A DNA stretch of 64,000 bases from Burkholderia anthina. GTDB taxonomy: Bacteria > Pseudomonadota > Gammaproteobacteria > Burkholderiales > Burkholderiaceae. Positions within the stretch are counted from its first letter, which is position 1; the number at the start of each line of letters is the position of its first letter. Where the stretch lies: assembly GCF_902498995.1 (NCBI RefSeq), contig NZ_CABVLY010000024.1, forward strand, positions 62,001 through 126,000, given 5' to 3'. The notes under the pieces were generated by a model. The model was not told the origin of the DNA. It did no database searches and worked only from the letters and a program-made list of their open reading frames with translations. Below are positions 8,549 through 16,826 of this stretch, one piece after another. A program made the translations under genes and the position numbers.

Positions 8549-9364
8549 TCACGAACGCGACGCGTGGCGCGCCGCGGCGGGCACCGCGAACAGCGAGTCC
8601 CACGCAAGGCGCGCGGCGACGCGCGTGCCGCGGCCGGATGCCGGCGCGCCCGCTTCGAAGCTGCCGCCGAACGCTTCGCAGCGTGCGCGCATGCCGGCAA
8701 GGCCGTAGCCGGTGCGGCGGCTGCGCGCGAAACCGGTCCCATCGTCGGTCACGATCAGCGTCAGATGCGTGCCGTTCGTCTCGATCCGCACATCGACGGA
8801 CGTGGCGCGCGCGTGCTTCGCAACGTTCGACAGCGCTTCCTGCGCGACGCGGAAGATCGCGAGCGCGCTGGCGCCGGCGAGTTGGGTGAGCCGCGCATCG
8901 GCCGCGCACACGAAGCTCGCGCGCAGGCCGGTGCGTGCCGCGTGGCCGTCGACCCAGGCCGACAGCGCGCCGACGAGCCCGCCGTCGAGCGCGGGCGTGT
9001 CGCGTTCGTCGATCAGCCGGCGATTCGCATCGGTCGCGGAGTCGAGCGCGCGCTGCGCAAGCTCGAGCGCGCGCAGGCAGCCTTCCGGCGCATCGGCCGG
9101 CAGCCACGTGTGGATGTTGGCGAGCGCGAAACGCGCAGCGGTGAGTTCGGCGCCGAGGCCGTCGTGCAGTTCGCCGGCCAGATGGCGGCGGGCCGCTTCG
9201 TCGGCGCCGATCAGTTGCGCGGACAGCGCAGCGATGCGCGCGTCGCACGCATCGTGTTCGGGCAGGGCGTCGGCCATGGGCACAGTCGCGGCGCAACCGT
9301 GCGCGAACTGTCGCGACGGGAACGGGGCGTGGGCGCCCGGGGGCGCGTTGAGCGACGTATCCAT
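8549..9364 (-). CDS. Soluble NarL-type sensor histidine kinase
   Basis: This 271-aa kinase has a HisKA_3 dimerisation/phospho-acceptor region (AARRHLAGELHDGLGAELTAARFAL, H67 as acceptor) and a C-terminal HATPase domain (FRVAQEALSNVAKHARAT as the N box, then VTDDGTGF and GYGLAGMRARCEAFGG). There is no transmembrane helix, no PAS or GAF domain and only about 45 residues ahead of the HisKA_3 helix. It therefore looks like a minimal cytoplasmic kinase that may sense through a partner or an internal signal. It is co-directional with the response regulator, with a 7-bp gap. Confidence 0.9.
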   Translation of the reverse strand: MDTSLNAPPGAHAPFPSRQFAHGCAATVPMADALPEHDACDARIAALSAQLIGADEAARRHLAGELHDGLGAELTAARFALANIHTWLPADAPEGCLRALELAQRALDSATDANRRLIDERDTPALDGGLVGALSAWVDGHAARTGLRASFVCAADARLTQLAGASALAIFRVAQEALSNVAKHARATSVDVRIETNGTHLTLIVTDDGTGFARSRRTGYGLAGMRARCEAFGGSFEAGAPASGRGTRVAARLAWDSLFAVPAAARHASRS

Positions 9365-9464
9365 GACTCTCCCTGCTGTCAGAAAGCGGTTCAGGCACCG
9401 GCCGGCTGCGCGGGTCGGCTGCCGTTTCGACGACGGCGACGCCGGAGAATCGCCTCGCGCCAGG

Positions 9465-9700
9465 GTAACAAAAGTTACATCTCGTAACGTTTATTCTGAC
9501 CCTTGGATGACCATTCCGGCAACCACCGCGCGGGCCGAATAATATCTCAAAAATGCGGAAAAGGTCATGTCAGGCGGACATTTAAGGGTAAATGTGAATA
9601 ATCGGAATGAAGATCCTGTAGGAAAAACACCGACACGAAAGCGCTCGTCAGCACGTATCCAAATGTAACCATTTGAGCTGGCATGGTCCCAGTTTGTTAC
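9465..9700. promoter_or_regulatory. Cluster of GTAAC/GTTAC motifs upstream of the two-component genes
   Basis: Within the AT-rich 446-bp gap 9365-9810 there are five GTWAC pentamers: 9465-9469 and 9474-9478 (an inverted pair with a 4-bp A spacer), 9484-9488, 9665-9669 and 9696-9700. No gene is supported in the gap. A cluster ahead of a response-regulator operon could be binding sites, but this is inference only. Confidence 0.3.
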
Positions 9701-9720
9701 GAATTCGCCAAGCAGGGACG

Positions 9721-9748
9721 AAAAAAAACCGGAGCTTTCGCTCCGGTT
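9721..9748 (-). terminator. Rho-independent terminator for fpr
   Basis: On the minus strand this reads as the stem CCGGAGC, loop GAAA, stem GCTCCGG, and then eight or more T residues. It is a classical intrinsic terminator about 60 bp after the fpr stop. Confidence 0.85.
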
Positions 9749-9765
9749 CTTGATGCGGCACAAAT

Positions 9766-9800
9766 AGGGCCTGTTCCCGTTATTAACGGGAACAGGCCCT
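9766..9800. repeat. Perfect 35-bp palindrome just after fpr
   Basis: The two 17-nt arms are exact reverse complements (AGGGCCTGTTCCCGTTA and its complement) around a single central T. It begins 10 bp beyond the fpr stop and sits ahead of the intrinsic terminator at 9721-9748. It has no T run of its own, so it may be an mRNA 3'-end stabiliser or a dispersed palindromic repeat rather than the terminator. Confidence 0.8.
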
Positions 9801-9810
9801 TAGGGATCGA

Positions 9811-10581
9811 TCAGTCCACGAATGCGCGTTCGATCACGTAGTGACCCGGCGCGCTGTTCTTGCCTTCGACCAGGCCGGCCTGCTTCAGCAGATCGGTCGT
9901 GTCCTTCAGCATCGCGGTGCTGCCGCACAGCATCACGCGGTCGTTTTCGGGCGAGAACGGCGGCACGTCGAGATCCGTGAACAGCTTGCCCGTCGCGATC
10001 AGATCGGTGATCCGGCCCTCGTTGTCGAACGCTTCGCGCGTGACGGTCGGGTAGTAGACGAGCTTTTCCTTGATGATGTCGCCGAGGTACTCGTGGCCCG
10101 GCAGGTCGTGCTTGATGTAGTCCATGTACGCCAGCTCGCCCTTCAGGCGGCAGGTGTGCGTGAGGATCACCTTGTCGAAGCGTTCGTAGATGTCCGGATC
10201 GCGGATGATCGACATGAACGGCGCGAGGCCCGTGCCGGTCGACAGCATCCACAGCGTCTTGCCGGGCAGCAGGTTGTCGGCGACGAGCGTGCCGGTCGGC
10301 TTCTTGCCGATCAGCACCGGGTCGCCCACCTTCAGGTGCTGCAGGCGCGACGTCAGCGGGCCGTTCTGGACCTTGATGCTGAAGAATTCGAGATGCTCTT
10401 CGTAGTTCGGGCTGACGATCGAGTAGGCGCGCGCGAGCGGCTTGCCGTCGACCTCGAGGCCGACCATCGTGAATTCGCCGTTGTTGAAGCGCAGGCTCGG
10501 CTCGCGGGTGCAGGTGAAGCTGAAAAGCGTGTCGGTCCAGTGATGGACGGATTGGACGGTGGCGGTGTCGTATTTGCTCAT
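9811..10581 (-). CDS. fpr: Ferredoxin--NADP reductase
   Basis: This 256-aa FAD flavoprotein exchanges electrons between NADPH and ferredoxin or flavodoxin in the cytoplasm. It has the FNR-family FAD site (ARAYSIVSP, where R and Y/S contact FAD), the phosphate-binding GPLTSRLQ segment, the NADP-binding LWMLSTGTGLAPFMSIIRD, and CGSTAMLKD near the C-terminus. It ends in VIERAFVD, a short aromatic-poor tail like the bacterial subclass II enzymes. Length is typical (about 255-260 aa). The gene is monocistronic with a palindrome and a strong intrinsic terminator downstream. Fpr enzymes often belong to oxidative-stress or iron responses, but no operator was identified here. Confidence 0.95.
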   Translation of the reverse strand: MSKYDTATVQSVHHWTDTLFSFTCTREPSLRFNNGEFTMVGLEVDGKPLARAYSIVSPNYEEHLEFFSIKVQNGPLTSRLQHLKVGDPVLIGKKPTGTLVADNLLPGKTLWMLSTGTGLAPFMSIIRDPDIYERFDKVILTHTCRLKGELAYMDYIKHDLPGHEYLGDIIKEKLVYYPTVTREAFDNEGRITDLIATGKLFTDLDVPPFSPENDRVMLCGSTAMLKDTTDLLKQAGLVEGKNSAPGHYVIERAFVD

Positions 10582-10808
10582 GGCTTTGAAAACGGACGCG
10601 CGTAGCGAACGCGTGTAACGGGCCCAAAAACGGGCAAAAAAACCGAGTGCGTCGGCCCGATCGCGGATCGGCCGGCCGGCGCGTCGGACACGCGCCTTCT
10701 CGATGACAGACGTTTGAGGAACCCCTTATTTTACCCTGCTTGGGGCAGATGCGGGCTTGACCCCCGTGGCTGCGCGGATTTGGCGCAACGCATTATTTCA
10801 ATATGCTT

Positions 10809-11456
10809 TCATCGATCGGCTGCGAGCTTCGCGCCGAGGCCGACGAGCGCGGCGCCGCACAGCGCGTCGAGCGGGCGTCGCACGCGCCGGTAGCCGCGCT
10901 GCGCGCGCGGGCTCGCGAACAGGAACGCGACGCACGAATACCAGCCGGCCGACAGCACGCCGATCGTCACCAGCACCGCGCCGTTGAACCACAGCGGCAC
11001 GTGCGCGGGCAGCATCGCCGCGAACACGCTGGTCCAGAACGCGCACGATTTCGGGTTGGTCAGGCAGGTGAACAAACCGTTGCGATACGCGCGCAGGTAG
11101 TCGCGCGCATGCGGCGCGGCCAGCGGCGCGCCGTCGTCCGGCGTGTCGGCCGGCGCCGGATCGCGACGCACGCCCGAGCGCAGCAGCTTGAAGCCGAAAT
11201 ACACGAGATACACGGCGCCGCCGATCCGGATCGTCTCGTACAGCCATTCGACCTGGTGCAGCACGGCCGCGAGGCCGAGCATCGCGAGCGTTGCCCACGC
11301 AACCGATGCGGTGCCGACGCCGAGCGCCGAGGCGGCGCCCAGGCTGCGCCGCCCGGCGAGCGACAGCTGCGAGATCATGAAGAAGTTCGGGCCGGGCGTG
11401 ATCGCCGCGACGAGGTAGACGACGGCGATTTGCAGCAGGATCGGCAGGTAGGTCAT
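10809..11456 (-). CDS. LysE-family amino-acid exporter
   Basis: This 215-aa inner-membrane protein has six hydrophobic segments, the RhtB/LysE layout. The N-terminus carries the family motif (YLVAAITPGPNFFMISQLSLAGRRSLGAASALGVGTAS), then a hydrophilic loop rich in Arg, Asp and Pro (about 108-128), then LFTCLTNPKSCAFWTSVFAAMLP. Members export basic or neutral amino acids or homoserine lactone. The substrate here is unknown. It is read leftward with no adjacent regulator. Confidence 0.9.
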   Translation of the reverse strand: MTYLPILLQIAVVYLVAAITPGPNFFMISQLSLAGRRSLGAASALGVGTASVAWATLAMLGLAAVLHQVEWLYETIRIGGAVYLVYFGFKLLRSGVRRDPAPADTPDDGAPLAAPHARDYLRAYRNGLFTCLTNPKSCAFWTSVFAAMLPAHVPLWFNGAVLVTIGVLSAGWYSCVAFLFASPRAQRGYRRVRRPLDALCGAALVGLGAKLAADR

Positions 11457-11527
11457 GGCGGCGCGACGGCGAGGCGGGAAGACGGCAAACCGCTACTGTA
11501 GCGCGCGTCGCGCGGCCGCGCTTTGCG

Positions 11528-12343
11528 TTACTGCGGATCGAGGCGCAGGCGCGCGATATACGGCAGGTGATCCGACAGCCACGCGGTTTCGCCGGACGGC
11601 GCCTGCCATTCGAGCGGCGTCAGCCCGCGCACGAACATCTTGTCGAGCGCGAGCGCCGGCGAGAACGCGGGGAAGGTGCGGCCCGACTGGCCGAGCAGCG
11701 TCGCGACTTCGGACATCCCGATCTCGCCGAACAGCGCGACCGAATCGTTGCGCCAGTCGTTGAAGTCGCCGGCGAGCACGAGCGGGCCGTCGCCCGCGTT
11801 GCGCACGATCCAGTGTGCGATCCAGTGCATCTGGCGCAGTCGCGCCGCGCGCGTGAGCGCGAGGTGCGCGCACAGCAGCGTGACGGGCCGCGAGCCGGCG
11901 AGCGTCGCGCGCGCGACCAGCAGTCCGCGCCGCTCGAAGCGGTGCGCGGAGATGTCCCAGCGGCCGCCGAGGTCGAGCGGGTGCGGCGACAGGATCGCAT
12001 TGCCGTGCCGCCACGACGGCTTGAACACGTTCGGGCCGAGTGCGATCTTCCAGTCGAGCGCATGCGCGATCTCGGTGGCCTGGCAGTGCCACACGTCGTC
12101 GACCGCGTCGTCCATCGGCGCGCCGAAGCCGGGCGCGAGCACCGGGCGCGGCATGCGGCGCGCCATCGCTTCCTGCAGAAAATACACGTCGGCGTGCGTC
12201 GACTGCATCCAGCTGCGCATCGCGTTCCACGCGGTGAAGCCGAGCGGTGAGCGGCCCTTGTGCAGGTTCCAGCTCACCGCGGTGATTTCGTCGGGCGCGC
12301 TGTGCGGTTCGGCGAACGGCAGGGACAAGGCGTCGGCGGGCAT
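11528..12343 (-). CDS. Endonuclease/exonuclease/phosphatase-family hydrolase
   Basis: This 271-aa protein has the EEP fold motifs in order: VSWNLHKG at the start of the domain, YFLQEAM (metal-binding Glu), LLCAHLALTRAARLRQ, LVLAGDFNDW (catalytic Asp and Asn) and LSDHLPYIARLRL (C-terminal Asp-His). All catalytic positions are present, so it should be an active metal-dependent phosphoesterase. Whether it cuts DNA, RNA or phospholipids cannot be told. There is no signal peptide. The start at 12343 is just 5 bp after the stop of the upstream exported-protein gene, suggesting an operon. A much longer upstream frame extension was rejected because it runs through that gene. Confidence 0.88.
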   Translation of the reverse strand: MPADALSLPFAEPHSAPDEITAVSWNLHKGRSPLGFTAWNAMRSWMQSTHADVYFLQEAMARRMPRPVLAPGFGAPMDDAVDDVWHCQATEIAHALDWKIALGPNVFKPSWRHGNAILSPHPLDLGGRWDISAHRFERRGLLVARATLAGSRPVTLLCAHLALTRAARLRQMHWIAHWIVRNAGDGPLVLAGDFNDWRNDSVALFGEIGMSEVATLLGQSGRTFPAFSPALALDKMFVRGLTPLEWQAPSGETAWLSDHLPYIARLRLDPQ

Positions 12344-12348
12344 GGCGT

Positions 12349-12837
12349 TCAGTCCTTCGCGACGTGCGCGCGCACACGGTAGACGAGGTGCGGATGCTGC
12401 TCGACGAGTGTCCAGTCGGTCCACGCATCGCTGCCGACCGCGAGGCCCGGATGGCTCGCGACGATCTGCCGCGGCGACACGGGCAGGCACGGATCGCTGC
12501 GCGTCGCGGTTTCGTCGTTGAGCGTTTCCTGCACGTCGAGCGCGAGCGACACGGTATGCGCGGCGTCGTCGACCGACAGCGGCGCGACGGTCACCGAGCG
12601 CGAGCGCTCGGTCGGCACGACGCGCGCGGCGTTGCCGCAGCCGACGGGCACGGCGGACGGATAGCGATGGGTGTCGGTGCGGGTCTGACCCACGGTGGTG
12701 CGCTGCTGGAACGTGTCGATCGTCTGACCGTCGCGCACCACCTGGATCTCCCACGCGACGGCGGCCGGTGCGGGGCTCTGCGCATGGGCCGCGAGCGCGA
12801 CGCTCGCGAGCAGGACGGCCAGGCCGTGCTTCAGCAT
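12349..12837 (-). CDS. Small exported protein of unknown function
   Basis: This is a 162-aa hypothetical protein. The first 20 residues form a signal peptide (MLKHGLAVLLASVALAAHAQ). The mature part is mostly beta-type sequence with two Cys residues (VPVGCGNAAR and SDPCLPVSP) that could form a disulfide in the periplasm. I chose the ATG at 12837 because it opens the signal peptide and has GGAG upstream. An ATG at 12879 would add 14 residues before it. Codon use and GC match the neighbours. The downstream EEP hydrolase starts 5 bp after its stop, so they may be co-transcribed. I do not recognise the family. Confidence 0.75.
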   Translation of the reverse strand: MLKHGLAVLLASVALAAHAQSPAPAAVAWEIQVVRDGQTIDTFQQRTTVGQTRTDTHRYPSAVPVGCGNAARVVPTERSRSVTVAPLSVDDAAHTVSLALDVQETLNDETATRSDPCLPVSPRQIVASHPGLAVGSDAWTDWTLVEQHPHLVYRVRAHVAKD

Positions 12838-12983
12838 GAAACTTCTCCGGAAACGCGGGGTAGCGGGGAACGGACGCACATCTTACGCCCGATCGATTTC
12901 GACGGTGGTGTGACCGGGCGCGTCGCGACAGGTTCGCCGCACGATCCGGTCCTGATCGAAAGGTCGGTGCGCGTCACGTGTTT

Positions 12984-13712
12984 TCAAGCCAGAAAGCGGG
13001 CGAACTCCGCAACGGGCGCGCGTTCGGTGACGAGGCGGTTCTCGATCGCGTCGGGATCCGCATGGCCGAGCGACATCCCGCAGACGAGCTGTTCGTTGGC
13101 CGGCATGCCGAGATGTTCGGCGACGATCCGGTGAAACGGCACGAACGCGGCCTGCGGGCAGGTGTCGAGGCCGCGGGCGCGCGCGGCCGTCATCACGCCC
13201 TGCAGGAACATGCCGCAGTCGAGCCACGCGCCGTGCGTCATCACGCGATCGAGCGTGAAGAACAGCGCGACGGGCGCATCGAAGAAGCGGAAGTTGCGCG
13301 CGTGCTGCGCGTGCATGCGCGCCTTTTCGTCGCGGCCGATGTTCAACAGCCCGTACAGGTCCCAGCCGACCTTGCGGCGCCGGTCGATATACGGCGACAC
13401 CCATTCACGCGGGTAGTAATCGTATTCGGCGACGTATTTCTCGTCGCGGGCCGGATCCTCGTAGGCCGCCGTGAGCGCTGCCGCGAGTGCGTCGCGGGTC
13501 GCGCCGGTCGCGACATAGACGCGCCACGGCTGGATGTTGGTGCCCGACGGCGCGCGGCTCGCGGCTTCGAGGATCGCCTCGAGCGTGTCGCGCGGCACGG
13601 GTGTCGGCAGGAACGCGCGAATCGCGCGGCGCGACTTGAGCGCGGCGTCGACGGCGTCGACCGTATGAGCGGCGTCGGTGTCGACGCGCGGGGGAGCGGC
13701 GGGAACGGACAT
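12984..13712 (-). CDS. Nitroreductase-family FMN oxidoreductase
   Basis: This 242-aa NAD(P)H-dependent flavoprotein has the nitroreductase fold. Key stretches are SRRAIRAFLPTPVPRDTLEAILEAASRAPSGTNIQPWRVYV (FMN phosphate and isoalloxazine binding), LDCGMFLQGVMTAARARGLDTCPQ, and CGMSLGHADPDAIENRL at the C-terminus. It resembles the PnbA/NfnB branch that reduces nitroaromatics or quinones; the true substrate is unknown. The start at 13712 gives the normal family length. The open frame continues upstream to 14981 but only as antisense to the AAA ATPase gene. Confidence 0.9.
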   Translation of the reverse strand: MSVPAAPPRVDTDAAHTVDAVDAALKSRRAIRAFLPTPVPRDTLEAILEAASRAPSGTNIQPWRVYVATGATRDALAAALTAAYEDPARDEKYVAEYDYYPREWVSPYIDRRRKVGWDLYGLLNIGRDEKARMHAQHARNFRFFDAPVALFFTLDRVMTHGAWLDCGMFLQGVMTAARARGLDTCPQAAFVPFHRIVAEHLGMPANEQLVCGMSLGHADPDAIENRLVTERAPVAEFARFLA

Positions 13713-13940
13713 CGGCAACCCTTCGGAACGAGGCGCGCGGCGGCGCGCGGGCGCCGTCGGCGAAGCCGGCGCGAAGGCCGGTGAACTTTCGATGATACGC
13801 CGCCCCGCACGACGCTGCAGTGCGCGCGCGGTGTTAGCAGCAGACCCGGTCGGCTGCTTGCTTGCACGCGGATGCGGGATCGCTACACTGAAAACGTAAG
13901 GGTCTGATGGTTGTGTGACGGCAGCGGTAGCGAGGCAGGT

Positions 13941-14921
13941 ATGACGACGGCGATGGTGAAGCAGGAACTGGCGGTGGCGTCCTTCAGCACGGTGTATGAC
14001 CTCGAACAGGTCGAGACGGCGCTGAACGACCTGAACGAGAGCGCGAGCGACGCACTGCGCGCGACCTACGAGCGGATGCTCAAGACCGGCAATCTGCGCT
14101 TTTGCGTGAAGCCGAACCGGATGCCGTCGTTCGACGAGCTGGAAGACGCGCTGCCCAATTTCGTCGAGCCGCTCGGCGACGTGCGCAAGCAGGTCGCGCT
14201 GTGTCTCGAGACGGAGGACCGGCTCGAACTGATGCCGATCCTGCTGCTCGGCCCGCCCGGCATCGGCAAGACGCATTTCGCGAAGGCGCTCGCGCAACTG
14301 CTCGGCACCGCGTACCACTACGTGCCGATGAGTTCGCTCACGGCCGGCTGGATCCTGTCGGGCGCATCGTCGCAATGGAAGAACGCGAAGCCCGGCAAGG
14401 TGTTCGAGGCGCTCGTCAACGGCAGTTACGCGAACCCGGTGATCGCGGTCGACGAAATCGACAAGGCCGGCAGCGACGCGCAATACGATCCGCTCGGTGC
14501 GCTGTACGCGCTGCTCGAGCACGACACCGCACGTGCGTTCGTCGACGAATTCGCCGAAGTGCCGATCGATGCGGGCAACGTGATCTGGATCGCGACCGCG
14601 AACGACGCGCACGCGATTCCGGAGCCGCTGCTGAACCGGATGAACGTGTACGAGATCGCGCCGCCCGACGCGGCCGGCGCGCGCCGGATCGCGCAGACGA
14701 TCTACGACGAGATCCGCTCGTCGCACGCGTGGGGGCGGCGCTTCCCCGATACGCTCGACGACGACGCGCTCGATGTGCTGGCCGCGACGCCGCCGCGCAC
14801 CATGCGCCGCGCGCTGCTGCATGCGTTCGGCGCCGCGCGGCTCGACGGCCGCGACATGATCGCGCCGTCCGATATCCGCGCGGACGAAGGCGCGGCGAAG
14901 CGCCGGCCGATCGGATTCTGA
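13941..14921 (+). CDS. Lon-like AAA ATPase without protease domain
   Basis: This 326-aa protein is essentially one AAA module. It shows Walker A (LLGPPGIGKTHFAKALAQLLG), a Lon-like pore/insert region ending in PGKVFEALVNG, Walker B (NPVIAVDEIDKAG), a sensor-1-like IWIATANDAH, the LLNRMNVYEI arginine-finger region and a C-terminal lid. The order and wording (PGKVF, DEIDK, AEVPIDAGNVIWIATAN) resemble the ATPase domain of Lon, but the Ser-Lys protease domain and the N-terminal substrate domain are both missing. I chose the ATG at 13941 (AGGCAGGT just upstream) over a TTG at 13911. It may act as a chaperone-like remodeller. No VWA or other partner gene is adjacent. Confidence 0.85.
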   Translation: MTTAMVKQELAVASFSTVYDLEQVETALNDLNESASDALRATYERMLKTGNLRFCVKPNRMPSFDELEDALPNFVEPLGDVRKQVALCLETEDRLELMPILLLGPPGIGKTHFAKALAQLLGTAYHYVPMSSLTAGWILSGASSQWKNAKPGKVFEALVNGSYANPVIAVDEIDKAGSDAQYDPLGALYALLEHDTARAFVDEFAEVPIDAGNVIWIATANDAHAIPEPLLNRMNVYEIAPPDAAGARRIAQTIYDEIRSSHAWGRRFPDTLDDDALDVLAATPPRTMRRALLHAFGAARLDGRDMIAPSDIRADEGAAKRRPIGF

Positions 14922-15044
14922 ACCGGCGGCGCACGCATCGACGGGGCGCGCACGCAGGTGCCGTGCACATGCCTTCTGCAAGCGGGCTAACCGGGACGTA
15001 CAATTCTTCTCTCTCCCCTCGACGCGCTAGCGACGCGAAACGCC

Positions 15045-16154
15045 ATGGAGCAGACGGATTGTGTGGTGATCGGCGCGGGTGTCGTCGGCCTCGCGATTGC
15101 GCGGGAACTGGCCGCACGCGGGCGCGAGACGATCGTGCTCGAGGCGGCCGACGCGATCGGCACGGGCACGAGTTCGCGCAACAGCGAGGTCATCCATGCG
15201 GGGCTCTACTACCCGCGCGGTTCGCTGAAGGCGACGTCGTGCGTGCACGGGCGCGATCTGCTGTACCAATTCTGCGACACGCACCATGTGCCGCATCGGC
15301 GCGTGGGCAAGCTGCTCGTCGCGACGAGCGCGGCGCAGGTGAAGCAACTGAAGGCGATCGCCGCGCGCGCGGCGGAAAACGGCGTGTTCGACCTGCTGCC
15401 GCTCACGCGTGCGGACGCGCAGGCGCTCGAGCCCGCGCTCGAATGCGTGGAGGCGCTGTTCTCGCCCGCCACCGGCATCGTCGACAGCCATCAGCTGATG
15501 CTCGCGCTGCTCGGCGACGCGGAACGCCACGGCGCGATGTGCGCGCTGAAATCCCCGGTCGAGTCGATCGACGTGCTGCGCGGCGGCCGTTTCGTCGTAC
15601 GCACCGGCGGCGACGCGCCGACCGAAATCGAGGCGGCCTGCGTGATCAACAGCGCGGGCCTCGGCGCGCAGGCGCTCGCACGCCGCACGCGCGGGCTCGA
15701 TCCGCGCTGGGTGCCGCCGCTCTATCTCGCGCGCGGCAATTACTTCAGCCTGTCCGGGCGCGCGCCGTTCTCGCATCTCGTCTATCCGATGCCCGACCGG
15801 GCGGGGCTCGGCGTGCACCTGACGCTCGACCTGGCCGGGCAGGCGCGCTTCGGCCCGGACGTCGAATGGGTCGACGCGCTGCGCTACGAAGTCGATCCGG
15901 CGCGCGCGCAGGCGTTCTACGCGTCGATTCGCGCATACTGGCCGGAATTGCCCGACGACGCGCTGCAACCGGCCTACGCGGGGATCCGGCCGAAGCTCGC
16001 GGGGCCCGGCGAGCCGCCGGCCGACTTCATCGTGCAGGGCGCCGCGCAGCATGGCGTGCGGGGGCTCGTGAATCTGTTCGGCATCGAGTCGCCGGGGCTG
16101 ACCGCGTCGCTCGCGCTCGCGCAGCGGGTGGGCGACATGACGTCGCATGCATGA
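15045..16154 (+). CDS. L-2-hydroxyglutarate dehydrogenase-like FAD oxidoreductase
   Basis: This 369-aa protein belongs to the DAO/GlpO flavoprotein superfamily. It opens with the dinucleotide-binding motif ([21 protein letters not shown]), followed by [22 protein letters not shown], which is typical of the LhgO/L2HGDH group, and ends with a second FAD contact ([20 protein letters not shown]). LhgO enzymes oxidise L-2-hydroxyglutarate to 2-oxoglutarate and pass electrons to quinones at the membrane. Substrate is inferred from family resemblance only. It follows the AAA ATPase by 123 bp on the same strand. Confidence 0.82.
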   Translation: MEQTDCVVIGAGVVGLAIARELAARGRETIVLEAADAIGTGTSSRNSEVIHAGLYYPRGSLKATSCVHGRDLLYQFCDTHHVPHRRVGKLLVATSAAQVKQLKAIAARAAENGVFDLLPLTRADAQALEPALECVEALFSPATGIVDSHQLMLALLGDAERHGAMCALKSPVESIDVLRGGRFVVRTGGDAPTEIEAACVINSAGLGAQALARRTRGLDPRWVPPLYLARGNYFSLSGRAPFSHLVYPMPDRAGLGVHLTLDLAGQARFGPDVEWVDALRYEVDPARAQAFYASIRAYWPELPDDALQPAYAGIRPKLAGPGEPPADFIVQGAAQHGVRGLVNLFGIESPGLTASLALAQRVGDMTSHA

Positions 16155-16325
16155 CGCGCGCGGCCCGCGGCCATGCGGGCCGCGCGCGCGAAATCCCGGG
16201 CAGCGCCCGTGTGAAATCCCTTATCTCCGGCATTTCGGCGCGCACGTTTGTACGCTGGAGCGTTATTCTGTTGAAGGCCGTCGCCAGAGCGGCTTTCAAA
16301 CCAATAACGTTGGAGCGAGTCCCCC

Positions 16326-16637
16326 ATGAAAACAACCCGTCGGAGTTTCCTGATTACGAGCATTGGTGCCGTGTCCGCGCTGGCGCTGTCGCGTGAAGCG
16401 CTGGCCGATGCGCCGATGCTGTCGGAAACGGATCCGACCGCAGTGGCGCTCGGCTACAAGGCCGATGCCACGAAGGTCGACAAGGCGAAGTATCCGAAGT
16501 ACGCAGCGGGCCAGGATTGCGCGGCCTGCATGCTGTACCAGGGCAAGAAGGGCTCGGCTTCGGGCCCGTGCGGCGCTTTCCCCGGCAAGCAGGTGTCGGC
16601 GAAGGGCTGGTGCAGCGCATTCTCGAAGATGGGCTGA
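16326..16637 (+). CDS. High-potential iron-sulfur protein (HiPIP)
   Basis: This 103-aa periplasmic electron carrier starts with a twin-arginine signal (KTTRRSFLI, then a hydrophobic stretch to about residue 28). Four Cys residues (C65, C68, C82, C96; spacing CX2CX13CX13C) match the [4Fe-4S] ligand pattern of HiPIPs, with aromatic Y/W residues nearby. Tat export fits a cofactor folded in the cytoplasm. HiPIPs carry electrons between the cytochrome bc1 complex and terminal oxidases or other acceptors. The gene is monocistronic, with an intrinsic terminator directly downstream. Confidence 0.93.
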   Translation: MKTTRRSFLITSIGAVSALALSREALADAPMLSETDPTAVALGYKADATKVDKAKYPKYAAGQDCAACMLYQGKKGSASGPCGAFPGKQVSAKGWCSAFSKMG

Positions 16638-16684
16638 CGTCCGGCGGCATCGTGCGATGCCGCAATGTGGTGAAAACCGCACAA

Positions 16685-16715
16685 CGCCCGCCGTCGAAAG
16701 ACGGCGGGCGTTTTT
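16685..16715 (+). terminator. Rho-independent terminator after the HiPIP gene
   Basis: An 11-bp perfect stem (CGCCCGCCGTC, loop GAAA, complement) is followed by TTTTT, 48 bp after the HiPIP stop codon. Confidence 0.92.
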
Positions 16716-16826
16716 ATTGCTTGAAAACGGTTCCGTCGCTTTCTACACTCGCTGCAAACCAGCGCGCCGCGGCCACTCCGCGGGGCGCGCCGTTCGACAC
16801 GGCGAATTCACGAGGACGAGGCACGC

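Noticed and set aside
9491-9763. 90-codon minus-strand frame in the gap before the two-component genes
   Set aside because: It runs through the fpr terminator and GTWAC cluster, lacks a Shine-Dalgarno and shows no recognisable domain.
10582-10808. fpr promoter upstream of its start
   Set aside because: A TAAAAT-like -10 element is visible on the minus strand, but there is no matching -35 at 16-18 bp, so I did not call it.
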